A stretch of DNA of 36,164 bases, taken from Haliea sp. Its GTDB lineage: Bacteria; Pseudomonadota; Gammaproteobacteria; Pseudomonadales; Halieaceae. The notes under the pieces were generated by a model that saw only the letters and a program-made list of their open reading frames with translations, was not told the DNA's origin and ran no database searches. A program made the translations under genes and the position numbers. The stretch spans positions 1 to 36,164 of the forward strand of contig PKDD01000176.1 in NCBI GenBank assembly GCA_002862465.1, written 5' to 3'. This document shows, piece by piece, positions 1 through 9,333 of this stretch (position 1 is its first letter; every line of letters begins with the position of its first letter).

Positions 1-1
1 C

Positions 2-445
2 GCATTGGCGGCGGAGCAGGTCGGCGGCTGTCAACAGTTGCTCGACATGACAGTGGCTTATACCAGCGAGCGAGTGCAGTTTAACCGCACCATTGCGAGT
101 TATCAGGCGGTGAAACATAAGGCGGCCGATATGATGCTGAGAGTCGAAGTTGCGCGTTCCGCGATTTATTACGCCGCCTGCGTGGCTCAAGAGGCATTGG
201 AAGGCGGTCCTCTTTCGCTCGAGTTGAGTGAGGCGGCGAGTGTCGCAAAGTCCTATTGCTCCGATGCCTACTTTGCCGTCGCCGGTGATGCACTGCAGTT
301 GTTTGGAGGCGTCGGCTTTACGTGGGAATACGACGTCCACCTATATTTAAAGCGTGCAAAATCCTCGGAGCATTTTCTGGGCAACGGTGTCTTTCACCGC
401 GAGCGTTTGGCTCGGATGCTGCTTGATGAGGGAGAAGAATCGTGA
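2..445 (+). CDS. acyl-CoA dehydrogenase, C-terminal part (5' end outside window)
   Basis: The frame is open from the first bases of the window, so this is the C-terminal ~147 residues of a longer protein. It matches the C-terminal helical domain of acyl-CoA dehydrogenases: a segment reading SERVQFNRTIASYQAVKH (flavin/tetramer-contact helix) and a later FGGVGFTWEYDVHLYLKRAK segment. Family members are FAD enzymes that introduce the alpha-beta double bond into an acyl-CoA in the cytoplasm. The usual MCAD-type catalytic Glu motif (YEGT) is not seen near the C-terminus, where the sequence reads HFLGNGVF. The stop overlaps the GTG start of the next dehydrogenase by 4 bp, so the two are translationally coupled. 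Paired, dissimilar dehydrogenase genes like this typify alpha2beta2 heteromeric enzymes in steroid catabolism; that assignment is inference. Confidence 0.9.
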   Translation, partial: ALAAEQVGGCQQLLDMTVAYTSERVQFNRTIASYQAVKHKAADMMLRVEVARSAIYYAACVAQEALEGGPLSLELSEAASVAKSYCSDAYFAVAGDALQLFGGVGFTWEYDVHLYLKRAKSSEHFLGNGVFHRERLARMLLDEGEES

Positions 446-1644
446 AATTAAGTTTTAGTGCCGAAGACGAGCAATTTCGTCAGGAGATTGCCAATTGGTT
501 GCAGGTCAATCTGACCGGTGAATTCGAGAAGTTGCGCTTTCGCGGTGGGCCCGGAGATGAGCATACGTTTCCCGAGGAACGGAAAGTGTGGGAGCAGAAG
601 CTGGCCGAGGGTGGTTGGACCTGCGTTGGCTGGTCAAAGGAATATGGTGGCCGAGGCTGTTCGATTGAGCAGCAGGTGATCTTTTTTGAAGAATACGCGC
701 GTGCTGGCGCTCCGGGACGCGTCGGACACATTGGTGAGGGTTTGGCTGGTCCTACCGTTATCGCCTTCGGTACCGATGAGCAGAAAAAGAAATACCTGCC
801 CGGCATCGTTGCGGGCACTGAACTGTGGTGTCAGGGTTACTCTGAGCCCAGTGCGGGATCGGACTTGGCTAACGTCAAAACCAAGGCGCGTTTTGATAAA
901 GAGCAGAATAAGTGGATTATTAATGGGCAGAAGGTTTGGACGTCGCTAGCCCATGAGTCTGACTATTGTTTTGTCATCGCTCGGACCGACCTCGATTCAG
1001 TGGCTCACAAAGGTCTAGGCTTTTTCCTGATAAAAATGGATCAGCCCGGTATTGATGTGCGTCCGATAGAGCAAATAACGGGGACCTCAGAATTCAATGA
1101 AGTGTTCTTCGATGAGGCGCACTGTGAGGCAGATGATATTGTCGGCGCGCCTGGTGAAGGGTGGAAAGTGGCTATGGGGCTGCTGGGCTTTGAGCGGGGT
1201 GTGTCAACTCTTGGCCAGCAAATGCAATTTCAAAATGAATTAGATGAGGTTATCCGTGTCGCCAAGCGTAATGGCGCCGCACAGGATCCGGCTATTCGTC
1301 AGCGCATTGCGGAGGCGCACGCAGAGCTTAAAATTATGCGTTATAACTCTATGCGCATCCTGTCTGGTCAAAGTGGCAGCGACGGCGGACTGCAAAAGGA
1401 AGCCCTTATTTACAAATTATTCTGGTCAACTTGGCACCGCGGTCTCGGTGAACTGGCGATGGATGTGCTGGGTCCTGAGTGTGAAATTCTCGAGGACGGC
1501 CCTTATGCATTGAGTCGCCTGCAATCCATGTTTTTGTTTGTGCGCTCCGACACGATTTACGGGGGTACTAACCAGATTCAACGCAATATCATATCCGAGC
1601 GCGGCTTGGGCATGCCCAAAGAGCCCAAAGGTGCGGCTAAGTAA
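442..1644 (+). CDS. acyl-CoA dehydrogenase, second subunit of a likely heteromeric pair
   Basis: A 400-residue, full-length acyl-CoA dehydrogenase. The N-terminal helical domain is followed by the FAD/substrate beta domain (GYSEPSAGSDLANVKTKA at about 132-149, then NGQKVWTSLAH) and the C-terminal helical domain. The usual C-terminal catalytic Glu is absent: the motif reads IYGGTNQIQ instead of YEGTxQIQ. A Glu at about residue 251 in GFERG sits where isovaleryl-CoA-dehydrogenase-type enzymes carry their base, so the subunit may still be active. The GTG start at 442 overlaps the preceding stop. An SDR and a thiolase follow in the same direction, giving a beta-oxidation-like operon. The substrate cannot be read from sequence; a cyclic or steroid-derived CoA ester is inferred from the gene pairing. 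Confidence 0.93.
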   Translation: MKLSFSAEDEQFRQEIANWLQVNLTGEFEKLRFRGGPGDEHTFPEERKVWEQKLAEGGWTCVGWSKEYGGRGCSIEQQVIFFEEYARAGAPGRVGHIGEGLAGPTVIAFGTDEQKKKYLPGIVAGTELWCQGYSEPSAGSDLANVKTKARFDKEQNKWIINGQKVWTSLAHESDYCFVIARTDLDSVAHKGLGFFLIKMDQPGIDVRPIEQITGTSEFNEVFFDEAHCEADDIVGAPGEGWKVAMGLLGFERGVSTLGQQMQFQNELDEVIRVAKRNGAAQDPAIRQRIAEAHAELKIMRYNSMRILSGQSGSDGGLQKEALIYKLFWSTWHRGLGELAMDVLGPECEILEDGPYALSRLQSMFLFVRSDTIYGGTNQIQRNIISERGLGMPKEPKGAAK

Positions 1645-1663
1645 CCGGTTAAAAGGACCCATT

Positions 1664-2455
1664 ATGAATTTGAAATCGCCCGAATATGTACCCGGTCACG
1701 ACCTAATCAAAGGAAAGTCAGTCTTGATAACCGCTGCAGCCGGGGCTGGAATTGGCTTTTCCGCTGCTACTAAGGCTGCAGAGGAGGGTGCTCGCGCCAT
1801 TGTGCTTAGTGATATTCATGAGACTCGATTGGCGACCGCAGTCGATAAGCTGAAGCAAGAGTCTGGTCTCGCTGAAGTCTATGGCAAGGTGGGCAATGTG
1901 GCGCTTGAAGACGACGTGCGTTCGCTGGTGGATTTTGCGGAAGACACTATGGGCGGCGTTGATGTCCTGATCAATAATGCAGGCCTAGGCAGTTCAAAAT
2001 CATTGATAGAGATGGAAGACGATGAGTGGAATCGGGTAATTGATGTGACACTTAACGGCACCATGCGCATGACCCGTTACATGATGAGGGTTATGAAAGC
2101 ACGCGGGCAAGGTGGTGTAATTGTCAATAATGCGTCTGTGCTGGGCTGGCGAGCACAAAAAGAGCAAGCGCACTATGCCGCAGCTAAGGCCGGGGTGATG
2201 GCACTGACCCGCTGCGCTGCGTTAGAGGCTGCTGACTTTAATGTGCGTATCAATGCCGTTGCGCCGTCCATTGTGTTGCATCCGATGTTGCGCAAGTCTG
2301 CCTCGGAAGAATTATTGGCTGAGCTGGAGGCTAAAGAAGCCTACGGGCGTGCCGCGGAGGCTTGGGAAGTCGCCAACGTCATGATGTTTTTGGCGTCGGA
2401 TTATTCGAGCTACATGACGGGCGAGATAGTGCCGGTTTCAAGTCAACGCGGTTAA
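1664..2455 (+). CDS. SDR-family NAD(P)-dependent dehydrogenase
   Basis: A 263-residue short-chain dehydrogenase/reductase. The cofactor loop is ITAAAGAGIGF (about 22-32), with Ala in place of the usual TGxxxGIG Thr-Gly. The NNAG motif is at about 104-107 and the catalytic Ser148, Tyr161 and Lys165 (YAAAK) are all present. I chose the ATG at 1664 over starts further upstream because AAAGGA lies just before it and the family-like N-terminus (PEYVPGHDLIKGK) begins there; longer versions would overlap the dehydrogenase gene. It lies 19 bp after that gene and before a thiolase, so it probably oxidises or reduces a hydroxyacyl intermediate in the same pathway. The N-terminus and AAAGxGIG loop recall actinobacterial IpdF-type SDRs of steroid C/D-ring degradation, but this is from memory only. 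Confidence 0.9.
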   Translation: MNLKSPEYVPGHDLIKGKSVLITAAAGAGIGFSAATKAAEEGARAIVLSDIHETRLATAVDKLKQESGLAEVYGKVGNVALEDDVRSLVDFAEDTMGGVDVLINNAGLGSSKSLIEMEDDEWNRVIDVTLNGTMRMTRYMMRVMKARGQGGVIVNNASVLGWRAQKEQAHYAAAKAGVMALTRCAALEAADFNVRINAVAPSIVLHPMLRKSASEELLAELEAKEAYGRAAEAWEVANVMMFLASDYSSYMTGEIVPVSSQRG

Positions 2456-2512
2456 TTGATGCATCGTTAAGAAATGTAGATGAAGTTGTTATAAAGAATC
2501 AAGAGAGGTGAT

Positions 2513-3715
2513 ATGAGAGAAGCGGTCATAGTGTCTACAGCAAGAACCGGTTTGGCGAAATCATTTCGTGGCGGATTTAACGACACAGAAGCGCCTGCCA
2601 TGGGTGGCCATGTCGTACGCGCGGCGGTTGAGCGAGCCGGGGTTGATCCGTCAGAGGTCGACGATTGTATTTTTGGTGCCGCGGCGCAGCAGGGCACACA
2701 GAGCTACAATATCGGACGCCTTAGCGGTATCGCTGGTGGCCTCCCGGATTCGGTTGCCGGCATGGCAATTGAGCGTCAGTGTTCCTCTGGCCTAATGGCC
2801 ATTGCTACCGCAGCTAAGAGCATTATGTGCGATGAGTATGATATTGCCGTTGCCGGCGGAGTAGAGTCCATATCACTTGTGCAAACTAAGCATAAGAATG
2901 CTTATCGAAACGTGTCACAGGCAGTCAACGCCGCCGATGCTACGGCCTATATGCCAATGTTAGAGACCGCTGAAGTTGTGTCTAAACGCTATAGCATTAG
3001 TCGTGAAGCTCAGGACATCTACGCTTTACAAAGCCAACAGCGCACGGCTGCTGCACAAAATGCAGGCCTGTTTGACGCTGAGATCGTGCCAATGAATACC
3101 ACAATGGCTATGTTCAATAAAGAAACGAGAGAGACCAGCTATCAAGGGGCAGTGGTAGATCGAGATGACTGTAATCGTCCAGCCACTACGCTGGAAAGTC
3201 TCGCGGCCCTAGAACCGGTGTTCAAGGATGGCCAGTGGGTAAAAGAAGGGCAATTTGTTACTGCGGGGAATTCCTCGCAGCTCTCTGACGGTGCTTCCGC
3301 CTGTGTGATGATGGAGGCCAAACTTGCTGCACATAAAGGGCTAGCGCCGCTGGGGATTTACCGTGGTGTTGCAGTGGCCGGGTGTCAATCAGATGAGATG
3401 GGCATTGGCCCGGTGTTTGCGGTCCCTAAACTGCTGCAGCGTCATGGACTTAGCGTCGGTGATATTGATTTATGGGAATTGAACGAAGCATTCGCGTGCC
3501 AAGTGATTTATAGCCGCGATCAATTAGGTATTGATAATGCCAAGCTTAATGTCAATGGAGGTTCTATTTCAATTGGTCACCCGTTTGGTATGAGTGGTGC
3601 GCGGATGGTGGGTCATGCCTTGCTGGAGGGCAAGCGCCGAGGTGCGAAGTATGTTGTTGTCACTATGTGCATTGGCGGTGGCATGGGGGCTGCTGGACTG
3701 TTCGAGGTTGCCTAA
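2513..3715 (+). CDS. acetyl-CoA acyltransferase (thiolase)
   Basis: A 400-residue thiolase of standard length. The nucleophilic Cys90 lies in ERQCSSG, His356 in [16 protein letters not shown], and the acid/base Cys386 in [10 protein letters not shown], so the catalytic set is complete. The enzyme splits a 3-ketoacyl-CoA with CoA, releasing acetyl-CoA or a similar short unit, in the cytoplasm. The start at 2513 has a good ribosome binding site (GAGAGGTGAT). It is the last gene of the run that begins with two acyl-CoA dehydrogenases and an SDR, fitting the final step of a degradative spiral. A specific steroid thiolase role (FadA5/FadA6-like) is possible but not demonstrable here. Confidence 0.93.
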   Translation: MREAVIVSTARTGLAKSFRGGFNDTEAPAMGGHVVRAAVERAGVDPSEVDDCIFGAAAQQGTQSYNIGRLSGIAGGLPDSVAGMAIERQCSSGLMAIATAAKSIMCDEYDIAVAGGVESISLVQTKHKNAYRNVSQAVNAADATAYMPMLETAEVVSKRYSISREAQDIYALQSQQRTAAAQNAGLFDAEIVPMNTTMAMFNKETRETSYQGAVVDRDDCNRPATTLESLAALEPVFKDGQWVKEGQFVTAGNSSQLSDGASACVMMEAKLAAHKGLAPLGIYRGVAVAGCQSDEMGIGPVFAVPKLLQRHGLSVGDIDLWELNEAFACQVIYSRDQLGIDNAKLNVNGGSISIGHPFGMSGARMVGHALLEGKRRGAKYVVVTMCIGGGMGAAGLFEVA

Positions 3716-3871
3716 TTCGATATTCGCAGCACACTCATGCTCGGTTGTGTTTAGATTTCCTAGCACATACACCGATTCGGATTATGCTACACTAAATCTG
3801 AATCAATCGTCCTTGTTTCGTTGGTTCCGGCGCTAAACTTTTCCACACATTTGCGTGAGATCGAAGGGTTT

Positions 3872-5308
3872 ATGAAAAAACTGGGGGAATTGCTTATAGA
3901 GCAAGGCAAGCTCTCCGAGAGTGATGTCGAGAGAGCCCGACTTGCGAAGTCAAAATTGGGCCACTTATTGGGCCAGGTCCTAGTAAAAATGGGGCTGATT
4001 TCGTATCAAGATGTTGCTGCTTCGCAAAGCCAGCAGCTAGACATTCCTTTATTAAGAGGGATAGATGTTCCGCGGGAATCCATTTATTTGGCAAATGTGT
4101 CGCAAGACTTTCTCTTAAGTAACAATGTCGTGCCGGTGGCGATGACTGATGCGGGCAGCACATTTGCTGCAAACCTACCCCAAGACCAAGGTTTAGTTAA
4201 AGCGCTTGCCAGAGCGTTGGACAGAACCGTATTTATGGCGTTTGGCATTCAGAGCGACATCATCAGGGCACTGCAAAATCATGTGAAAAAAGAGGACGAG
4301 CAGGACGAGGCGATAAATAAAGGCCTTAGTGGCCAGAGCGAAGATGATTGTAGTAAACCTCTGAAAGGTCCAGTGGGACTTGCTTCTGACGCTGTCCCTA
4401 AAGTCTCGGTGCTGCTCTGCTGTTACAATGGGGGAAAATTTTTAGGACAGCAGTTGGAGTCCATTGCTGAGCAAGAAGATGTGCGAGTATCGATTTGTGT
4501 CTCTGACGATGGGTCACAGGATGAAACACTGAGCATACTTCAGGCGTTTCGTGATCGTTGGGACGAGGATCTACTATCAGTATGTCAGGGGCCTAGACGT
4601 GGTCATGCAGACAACTTTTTTTCATTGATTTTCTCCAAAATTGAAGGAGATTATTTCGCCTACGCTGATCAAGATGATATCTGGGCCGCGGATAAATTGT
4701 CACGCGCTGTTGAGGCATTATCCTGTCTCCCGGATGATCGCCCTGCACTCTACTGTTCACGATCCTTACTGATAGACATGCACGGGCATTATATCGGCTT
4801 ATCGCCCTTGTTCTCAAAGCAGCCGAGCTTCGCCAATGCACTGATTCAAAATATCGCTGGTGGGAATACTATGGTGATGAATCTTGCGGCAAGAGACCTC
4901 CTTTCTGCTGTGGGTCCAGTCGAGATCGTAACGCATGATTGGTGGACCTATATTTTGGTGGCGGGATCAGGGGGATTGGTGATCTATGACGAGCGTCCTT
5001 CGATAAGCTATCGTCAGCACAAGGATAACCTAGTCGGGTCATCGAGGACTTGGAGCGTTAGATTCAAGCGATTCTCGTTGGCGCTGCAGGGGCGTAACCG
5101 GATATGGAATACCCAGCACATCGAAGCGCTGCAGCAAAGCCGGTCTTACTTGACCGAAGAGAATCAAAGACTCTTGGATGATTTTCGTGCGGCGAGGGAT
5201 CAGCCGTTCCCTCGCAGATTGCTGCATTTGTGGCGAACGGGGGTGTATGCACAGTCGACGTGGGGTAACCTCGGGTTGATTGTGGCAGCACTCTTGAAGA
5301 AGCTCTAA
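3872..5308 (+). CDS. MshEN-like domain fused to family 2 glycosyltransferase
   Basis: A 478-residue protein if started at ATG 3872. Residues ~3-60 hold two consecutive units of the type II secretion ATPase N-terminal (MshEN/GSPII_E_N) pattern: KLGELLIEQGKLSESDV and LLGQVLVKMGLISYQDV. MshEN is a known cyclic-di-GMP receptor, but both units here deviate from the strict motif (Lys or Leu for the leading Arg, no closing Gln in the first), so binding is uncertain. After an acidic linker (~128-150), a GT2 glycosyltransferase starts near 167, with DDGS at 202-205 and DQDDIW at 256-261. That version is typical of rhamnosyltransferase-like enzymes of O-antigen or exopolysaccharide synthesis. No membrane segment is obvious. 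It stands alone after the thiolase, with a GGDEF-EAL pair about 4.4 kb downstream. Confidence 0.85.
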   Translation: MKKLGELLIEQGKLSESDVERARLAKSKLGHLLGQVLVKMGLISYQDVAASQSQQLDIPLLRGIDVPRESIYLANVSQDFLLSNNVVPVAMTDAGSTFAANLPQDQGLVKALARALDRTVFMAFGIQSDIIRALQNHVKKEDEQDEAINKGLSGQSEDDCSKPLKGPVGLASDAVPKVSVLLCCYNGGKFLGQQLESIAEQEDVRVSICVSDDGSQDETLSILQAFRDRWDEDLLSVCQGPRRGHADNFFSLIFSKIEGDYFAYADQDDIWAADKLSRAVEALSCLPDDRPALYCSRSLLIDMHGHYIGLSPLFSKQPSFANALIQNIAGGNTMVMNLAARDLLSAVGPVEIVTHDWWTYILVAGSGGLVIYDERPSISYRQHKDNLVGSSRTWSVRFKRFSLALQGRNRIWNTQHIEALQQSRSYLTEENQRLLDDFRAARDQPFPRRLLHLWRTGVYAQSTWGNLGLIVAALLKKL

Positions 5309-5397
5309 CGAGGGTGCGCTGTTTCAACAATGGTATGCTCGATAGACATGGCGCTTTACTGGCGACTCGCGATAGCTTCTTTGAAGATTAAAACGCC

Positions 5398-6654
5398 TTG
5401 AGTGCTGCCATCGTCAGTTTTCGCGCTGCGATTTTTAATCGTCGTATGCTGGCCTGTGTGTTTACTGGCCTTGCTTCAGGTATGCCGCTCTATGTGCTGT
5501 TTCAGCTTGTCCCTGCCTGGCTGAGTGATGGGGGCGTGTCTCTGACCGAGATAGGATTATTCTCGCTGATTGGCTTGCCCTACACGCTTAAGTTCCTTTG
5601 GGCACCTTTCTTAGATCGATTCGTCCCGCCTTTTTTAGGCAGACGCAGAGGCTGGATGTTGATAACCCAAGTGTTTCTGCTATTTTCCATTGGCGCCATG
5701 GGTATGTTTAATGCGGAGCAGTCCACCAAGCTAATCGCCGCTCTTGCGCTGGCGGTAGCTTTCTTTAGCGCTAGCCAGGATGTGGTTTTAGATGCTTACA
5801 GGCGTGAAATCCTGTCGGATAATGAGTTGGGTTTAGGCAGTTCAATTCACGTGCAAGCTTATCGGATCTCCAGTCTGGTGCCCGGATCGCTATCGCTAAT
5901 CTTGGCAGATATTCTCCCTTGGTCTAGCGTTTTTTGGATTACTGCTGGCTTTATGTTGGTGGGTATCATGATGAGTTTGGTGGTTTCTGAGCCGAAGTCC
6001 AAGCCACCCCCGGCGATGGGACTGCGGGAGTCGTTGTCCGCCCCCTTTTTCGAATACTTAGGACGCCGGGGTTGGTCGAGCGTAATATTGGTGCTGTGCT
6101 TCATGTTCCTTTATAAGCTTGGAGACAGTATGGCCACAGCGTTAACCATGCCATTTTATCTTGAAATGGGTTTCACTAAGACAGAGATTGGTTTGGTCGC
6201 GAAGAATGCCGCTTTGTGGCCATCAATTGTTGGCGGGTTGGTGGGTGGTCTGATTATGCTGCGAGTAGGCATAAATCGGGCCCTATGGATGTTTGGCGTA
6301 GTTCAGGTGGTCAGTATTCTGGGGTTTGCTTTATTGGCCAGTTCGGAGCCCAAGCTATGGCTGCTGGCATTAGTGATTGCTTTTGAGTATCTCGGTGTCG
6401 GAATGGGCACCGCCGCTTTTACTGCTTTTATCGCCCGGGAAACTAGCAAGACCTACGCCGCAACTCAATTTGCCCTGTTTACGGCGCTTGCAGCAGTGCC
6501 ACGAACATTCGTGAATGGAACTACAGGGCTCATTGTTGAGAACATTGGATGGGTTGACTTTTTTTTACTGTGTACCTGTCTGGCTTTTCCGGGGATGCTG
6601 TTGCTGATCTGGGTGGCGCCTTGGGTAGGCGAAAAATCCGCTGTTCCTGAATAG
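5398..6654 (+). CDS. AmpG-like MFS permease
   Basis: About 418 residues with roughly 12 hydrophobic segments. The first helices carry the AmpG/PAT-family signature: ASGMPLYVLFQLVPAWLSD, then SLTEIGLFSLIGLPYTLKF and FLWAPFLDR, and a SASQDVVLDAYRRE segment in helix 4. AmpG imports anhydro-muropeptides across the inner membrane for cell-wall recycling, and relatives in this family are often annotated AmpG without proof. An in-frame stop at 5389 limits the start to TTG 5398 or ATG 5446. I favour TTG because family members have several residues before helix 1, though no strong ribosome binding site is visible. The start is the least certain part. It is followed by an M48 protease gene on the same strand. 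Confidence 0.85.
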   Translation: MSAAIVSFRAAIFNRRMLACVFTGLASGMPLYVLFQLVPAWLSDGGVSLTEIGLFSLIGLPYTLKFLWAPFLDRFVPPFLGRRRGWMLITQVFLLFSIGAMGMFNAEQSTKLIAALALAVAFFSASQDVVLDAYRREILSDNELGLGSSIHVQAYRISSLVPGSLSLILADILPWSSVFWITAGFMLVGIMMSLVVSEPKSKPPPAMGLRESLSAPFFEYLGRRGWSSVILVLCFMFLYKLGDSMATALTMPFYLEMGFTKTEIGLVAKNAALWPSIVGGLVGGLIMLRVGINRALWMFGVVQVVSILGFALLASSEPKLWLLALVIAFEYLGVGMGTAAFTAFIARETSKTYAATQFALFTALAAVPRTFVNGTTGLIVENIGWVDFFLLCTCLAFPGMLLLIWVAPWVGEKSAVPE

Positions 6655-6772
6655 CGGTAAAGCTACCGCGCTACATATATTGTTCTTCGGTTAATTTTTG
6701 CGAATGCAGTACACTAAGCTATGGTTCTCAATAAATTACTGGTTGCTCACTTTGTTTAATCTGTCGGGGCTG

Positions 6773-8227
6773 ATGATGTTGGTGCGACGCCTCATAGTGG
6801 CAATTGGACTATCATCAATTCTAGTCAATTCTAGCTTCATCAATGCGCAGGAATTTAAATTACCGAGTCTCGGCGAATCTAGCACTAGTCTGTTTTCATC
6901 CGAATTTGAATACCAGTTAGGCCGTGCTTGGTTGCGTGCTTTTCGGGGCCAAGTCCCGACCATAGACGACCCCTTGCTATTTGATTATGTAGAAAATCTT
7001 ATCTATAAGCTCGCCAGTTACTCTAAATTGGAGGACCGGCGCATAGAGCTGGTCATCGTCGACAATCCGACCATGAATGCCTTTGCCGTTCCCGGCGGCG
7101 TCATCGGTATTCACAACGGGCTCCTTCTCTGGGCGCAGACAGAAGACGAATTTGCCACTGTTTTGGCTCATGAAATTGCCCACTTGAGCCAGCGCCACTT
7201 CTCGCGCGGGGTAGAGTACCAGCAAAAAATGCAGCCTTTGACCCTTGCCGCTATGTTGGCAAGTTTTGTGCTGATGGCGACCACTGGTGCAGACGTTGGT
7301 ATGGCGGCGCTGTCGGCAACGCAGGCGGCGGCGCAGGGTTCGGCGCTAAGTTACAGTCGAAGTAATGAGCAGGAAGCTGATCGCGTGGGCATGCAAACGA
7401 TAGTCGATGCAGGGATGGATCCGCATGCAGCACCCGTAATGTTTGAGCGTATGCTGCGCGCGACGCGGTATACAGCCAGCGAACAGACCCCCGAATTTCT
7501 TCGTTCGCATCCCTTATCTGAAAATCGTATCGCCGACACACGCAATCGCGCGAGGAAGTTCCCGAAGAAAGTGCGGCCCCCAAATCTGAATTATCAACTG
7601 ATGCGGGCCCGCGTTATCAATGAGCTTTCCGAAACTCCGGAGCTTGCGGTAGCACGATTTCAAGGCGAGCTGGACGGAACGCCCTTTTCACGTGAGGCTG
7701 CTACGTATGGGCTGGTGATTGCGCTGACCGCCGCCGGGCGCGCTGATGAAGCTGGCTTGAAGCTGAGCTCTGTTTGGTCCACCAATCCTGATCGGCTTGA
7801 ATATATTATTGCTGATGCAGATATTGACATGGCGCTTAATCAGCCAGCTCAGGCTGCAAAGAAATTGGCTCGCAGGTTAGCGGTCTCGCCGGGTAATCAT
7901 CCCTTGACTATGAGCTATGCCAGAGCGCTGATGAAAAATCAGCAGCCGCATATTGCTGCAGAGGTGCTTGCCAAGCAGAGCAGGAGCTGGCCTGATGACC
8001 CTGGCCTTTGGTATCTGCTTGCAGAGGTACAGGGTCTATCCGGCGATATACTAGGATTGCATGAATCTCGAGCGGAGTATTTTATTCTTAGGGGATCTTT
8101 AGATAGCGCTGAAAAACAACTTAACTATGCGTTGAAATTGAGTCAAGGCAATTACTTGGTGTCAGCTAAAGTCAATCAGCGTCTTGCGGATGTCAGGAGA
8201 ATGCAGGAGCGGATGGAGGAATTCTAA
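6773..8227 (+). CDS. M48 family metalloprotease with TPR region (BepA/YfgC-like)
   Basis: Exported zinc metalloprotease of ~484 residues. From ATG 6773 the N-terminus is a clean signal peptide (MMLVRRLIVAIGLSSILVN, cleavage predicted at INA-QEF), so I prefer it to the upstream TTG 6698 or ATG 6704. The M48 motif HEIAH is at about 133-137 and the third zinc ligand is the Glu of NEQEAD near 199. The order FAVPGG, HExxH, SYSRSNEQEAD is that of BepA, the periplasmic protease/chaperone that maintains outer-membrane protein and LptD assembly. The C-terminal ~200 residues are helical and TPR-like (repeated alanine-rich pairs such as NQPAQAAKKLARRL and YARALMKNQQPHIAAEVL). The gene converges on nadA. 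Confidence 0.92.
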   Translation: MMLVRRLIVAIGLSSILVNSSFINAQEFKLPSLGESSTSLFSSEFEYQLGRAWLRAFRGQVPTIDDPLLFDYVENLIYKLASYSKLEDRRIELVIVDNPTMNAFAVPGGVIGIHNGLLLWAQTEDEFATVLAHEIAHLSQRHFSRGVEYQQKMQPLTLAAMLASFVLMATTGADVGMAALSATQAAAQGSALSYSRSNEQEADRVGMQTIVDAGMDPHAAPVMFERMLRATRYTASEQTPEFLRSHPLSENRIADTRNRARKFPKKVRPPNLNYQLMRARVINELSETPELAVARFQGELDGTPFSREAATYGLVIALTAAGRADEAGLKLSSVWSTNPDRLEYIIADADIDMALNQPAQAAKKLARRLAVSPGNHPLTMSYARALMKNQQPHIAAEVLAKQSRSWPDDPGLWYLLAEVQGLSGDILGLHESRAEYFILRGSLDSAEKQLNYALKLSQGNYLVSAKVNQRLADVRRMQERMEEF

Positions 8228-8252
8228 ACACTCCTCGCGGGGTGGATAGGGA

Positions 8253-8274
8253 AAAGGCATCAGGCGTTGCCTTT
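8253..8274 (-). terminator. possible terminator of nadA
   Basis: A 7-bp inverted repeat (AAAGGCA / TGCCTTT) overlaps the nadA stop codon. Read on the minus strand the stem is followed by TTTTCC, a short U-rich tail. It lies between two convergent genes, where a terminator is expected. The tail is weak, so confidence is modest. Confidence 0.4.
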
Positions 8275-9333
8275 GATTGTAACCTGAAGTTCGTTGGCAA
8301 AATCTAGCATGCGGCGCAAAGGAATCATGGCTTGCTCTCCAATAGCCGGTTCTACCTCTATTTCGTTATAGCCCCTGTCGAACACCTGAGCCAGTGCCTC
8401 AAGATCATTCATCGCCATCCATGGGCATTGGGCGCAGCTGCGACAGCTGGCGCCTTCACCGGCCGTGGGTGCGATAATGAATTCTTTGTCGGGTGCCTGC
8501 TGTTGTAGCTTATAAAAAATACCTTGGTCGGTGGCTACAATGAATCGCTTATTCTGCATTTCGCTTGCGGCTCGAATGATCTGGGTGGTAGAACCCACAT
8601 GATCAGCTAGGTGCACAACGGCAGCGGGTGATTCGGGGTGCACCAGTACCGCAGCATCGGGATAGACTCGCTTCAAATCGGCTATACCGCGTGCTTTAAA
8701 TTCCTCATGGACAATGCATGCTCCATCCCACATAAGCATGTCGGCGCCGGTTTGTCGTTTTACGTAATCACCCAAATATCGGTCCGGCGCCCACAGGATT
8801 TTTTCGCCCTGCTCGGTCAGATGTTCCACTACATCAAGCGCTATGCTTGAAGTGACGACCCAGTCAGCTCTTGCCTTTACTGCGGCCGAGGTATTGGCAT
8901 ACACCACAACTTTGCGCTCAGGATTTTGATCACAAAAAGCAGAAAACTCATCGATCGGGCAACCAAGATCTAAAGAGCAGTTAGCCTCTAGTGTTGGCAT
9001 CAGGACGCGCTTTTGCGGTGTCAGAATCTTAGCCGTTTCACCCATAAATTTGACGCCCGCGACCACCAGTGTGCTTGCAGAATGGTCGTGGCCAAAGCGC
9101 GCCATTTCGAGTGAATCCGAAATGCAGCCGCCGCTTTCTTCAGCAAGAGCCTGAATCGCTGGAGACGTATAATAATGCGCCACAATAACTGCGTTCTCCT
9201 CGTGCAATCGGGTTTTTATTTGGTTCTTGAGTAACTGCTCCTGTCCTGGTGAAAGCTGCTTTTGCTCTGCACGATCGAGATGATATTGCACCTGATCCCG
9301 GATGGTTTTCAGTTTTTCGGAGGCAAGACTCAT
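8260..9333 (-). CDS. nadA: quinolinate synthase NadA
   Basis: 357 residues, the usual length. NadA condenses iminoaspartate with dihydroxyacetone phosphate to make quinolinate for NAD synthesis in the cytoplasm and carries an oxygen-sensitive [4Fe-4S] cluster. The three expected cluster cysteines are seen: Cys119 in LEANCSLD, Cys206 in WDGACIVHE and Cys303 in the CRSCAQCPW segment. Other family signatures are [11 protein letters not shown] near 51-61 and HPESPAAV near 232-239. The start ATG has no strong ribosome binding site. The gene stands alone, convergent with the M48 protease; nadB and nadC are not in the window. Confidence 0.97.
   Translation of the reverse strand: MSLASEKLKTIRDQVQYHLDRAEQKQLSPGQEQLLKNQIKTRLHEENAVIVAHYYTSPAIQALAEESGGCISDSLEMARFGHDHSASTLVVAGVKFMGETAKILTPQKRVLMPTLEANCSLDLGCPIDEFSAFCDQNPERKVVVYANTSAAVKARADWVVTSSIALDVVEHLTEQGEKILWAPDRYLGDYVKRQTGADMLMWDGACIVHEEFKARGIADLKRVYPDAAVLVHPESPAAVVHLADHVGSTTQIIRAASEMQNKRFIVATDQGIFYKLQQQAPDKEFIIAPTAGEGASCRSCAQCPWMAMNDLEALAQVFDRGYNEIEVEPAIGEQAMIPLRRMLDFANELQVTIKGNA

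Noticed and set aside
1538-1663. Longer N-terminus for the SDR, overlapping the dehydrogenase gene
   Set aside because: The extra residues are out-of-frame translation of the dehydrogenase; ATG 1664 has its own ribosome binding site.
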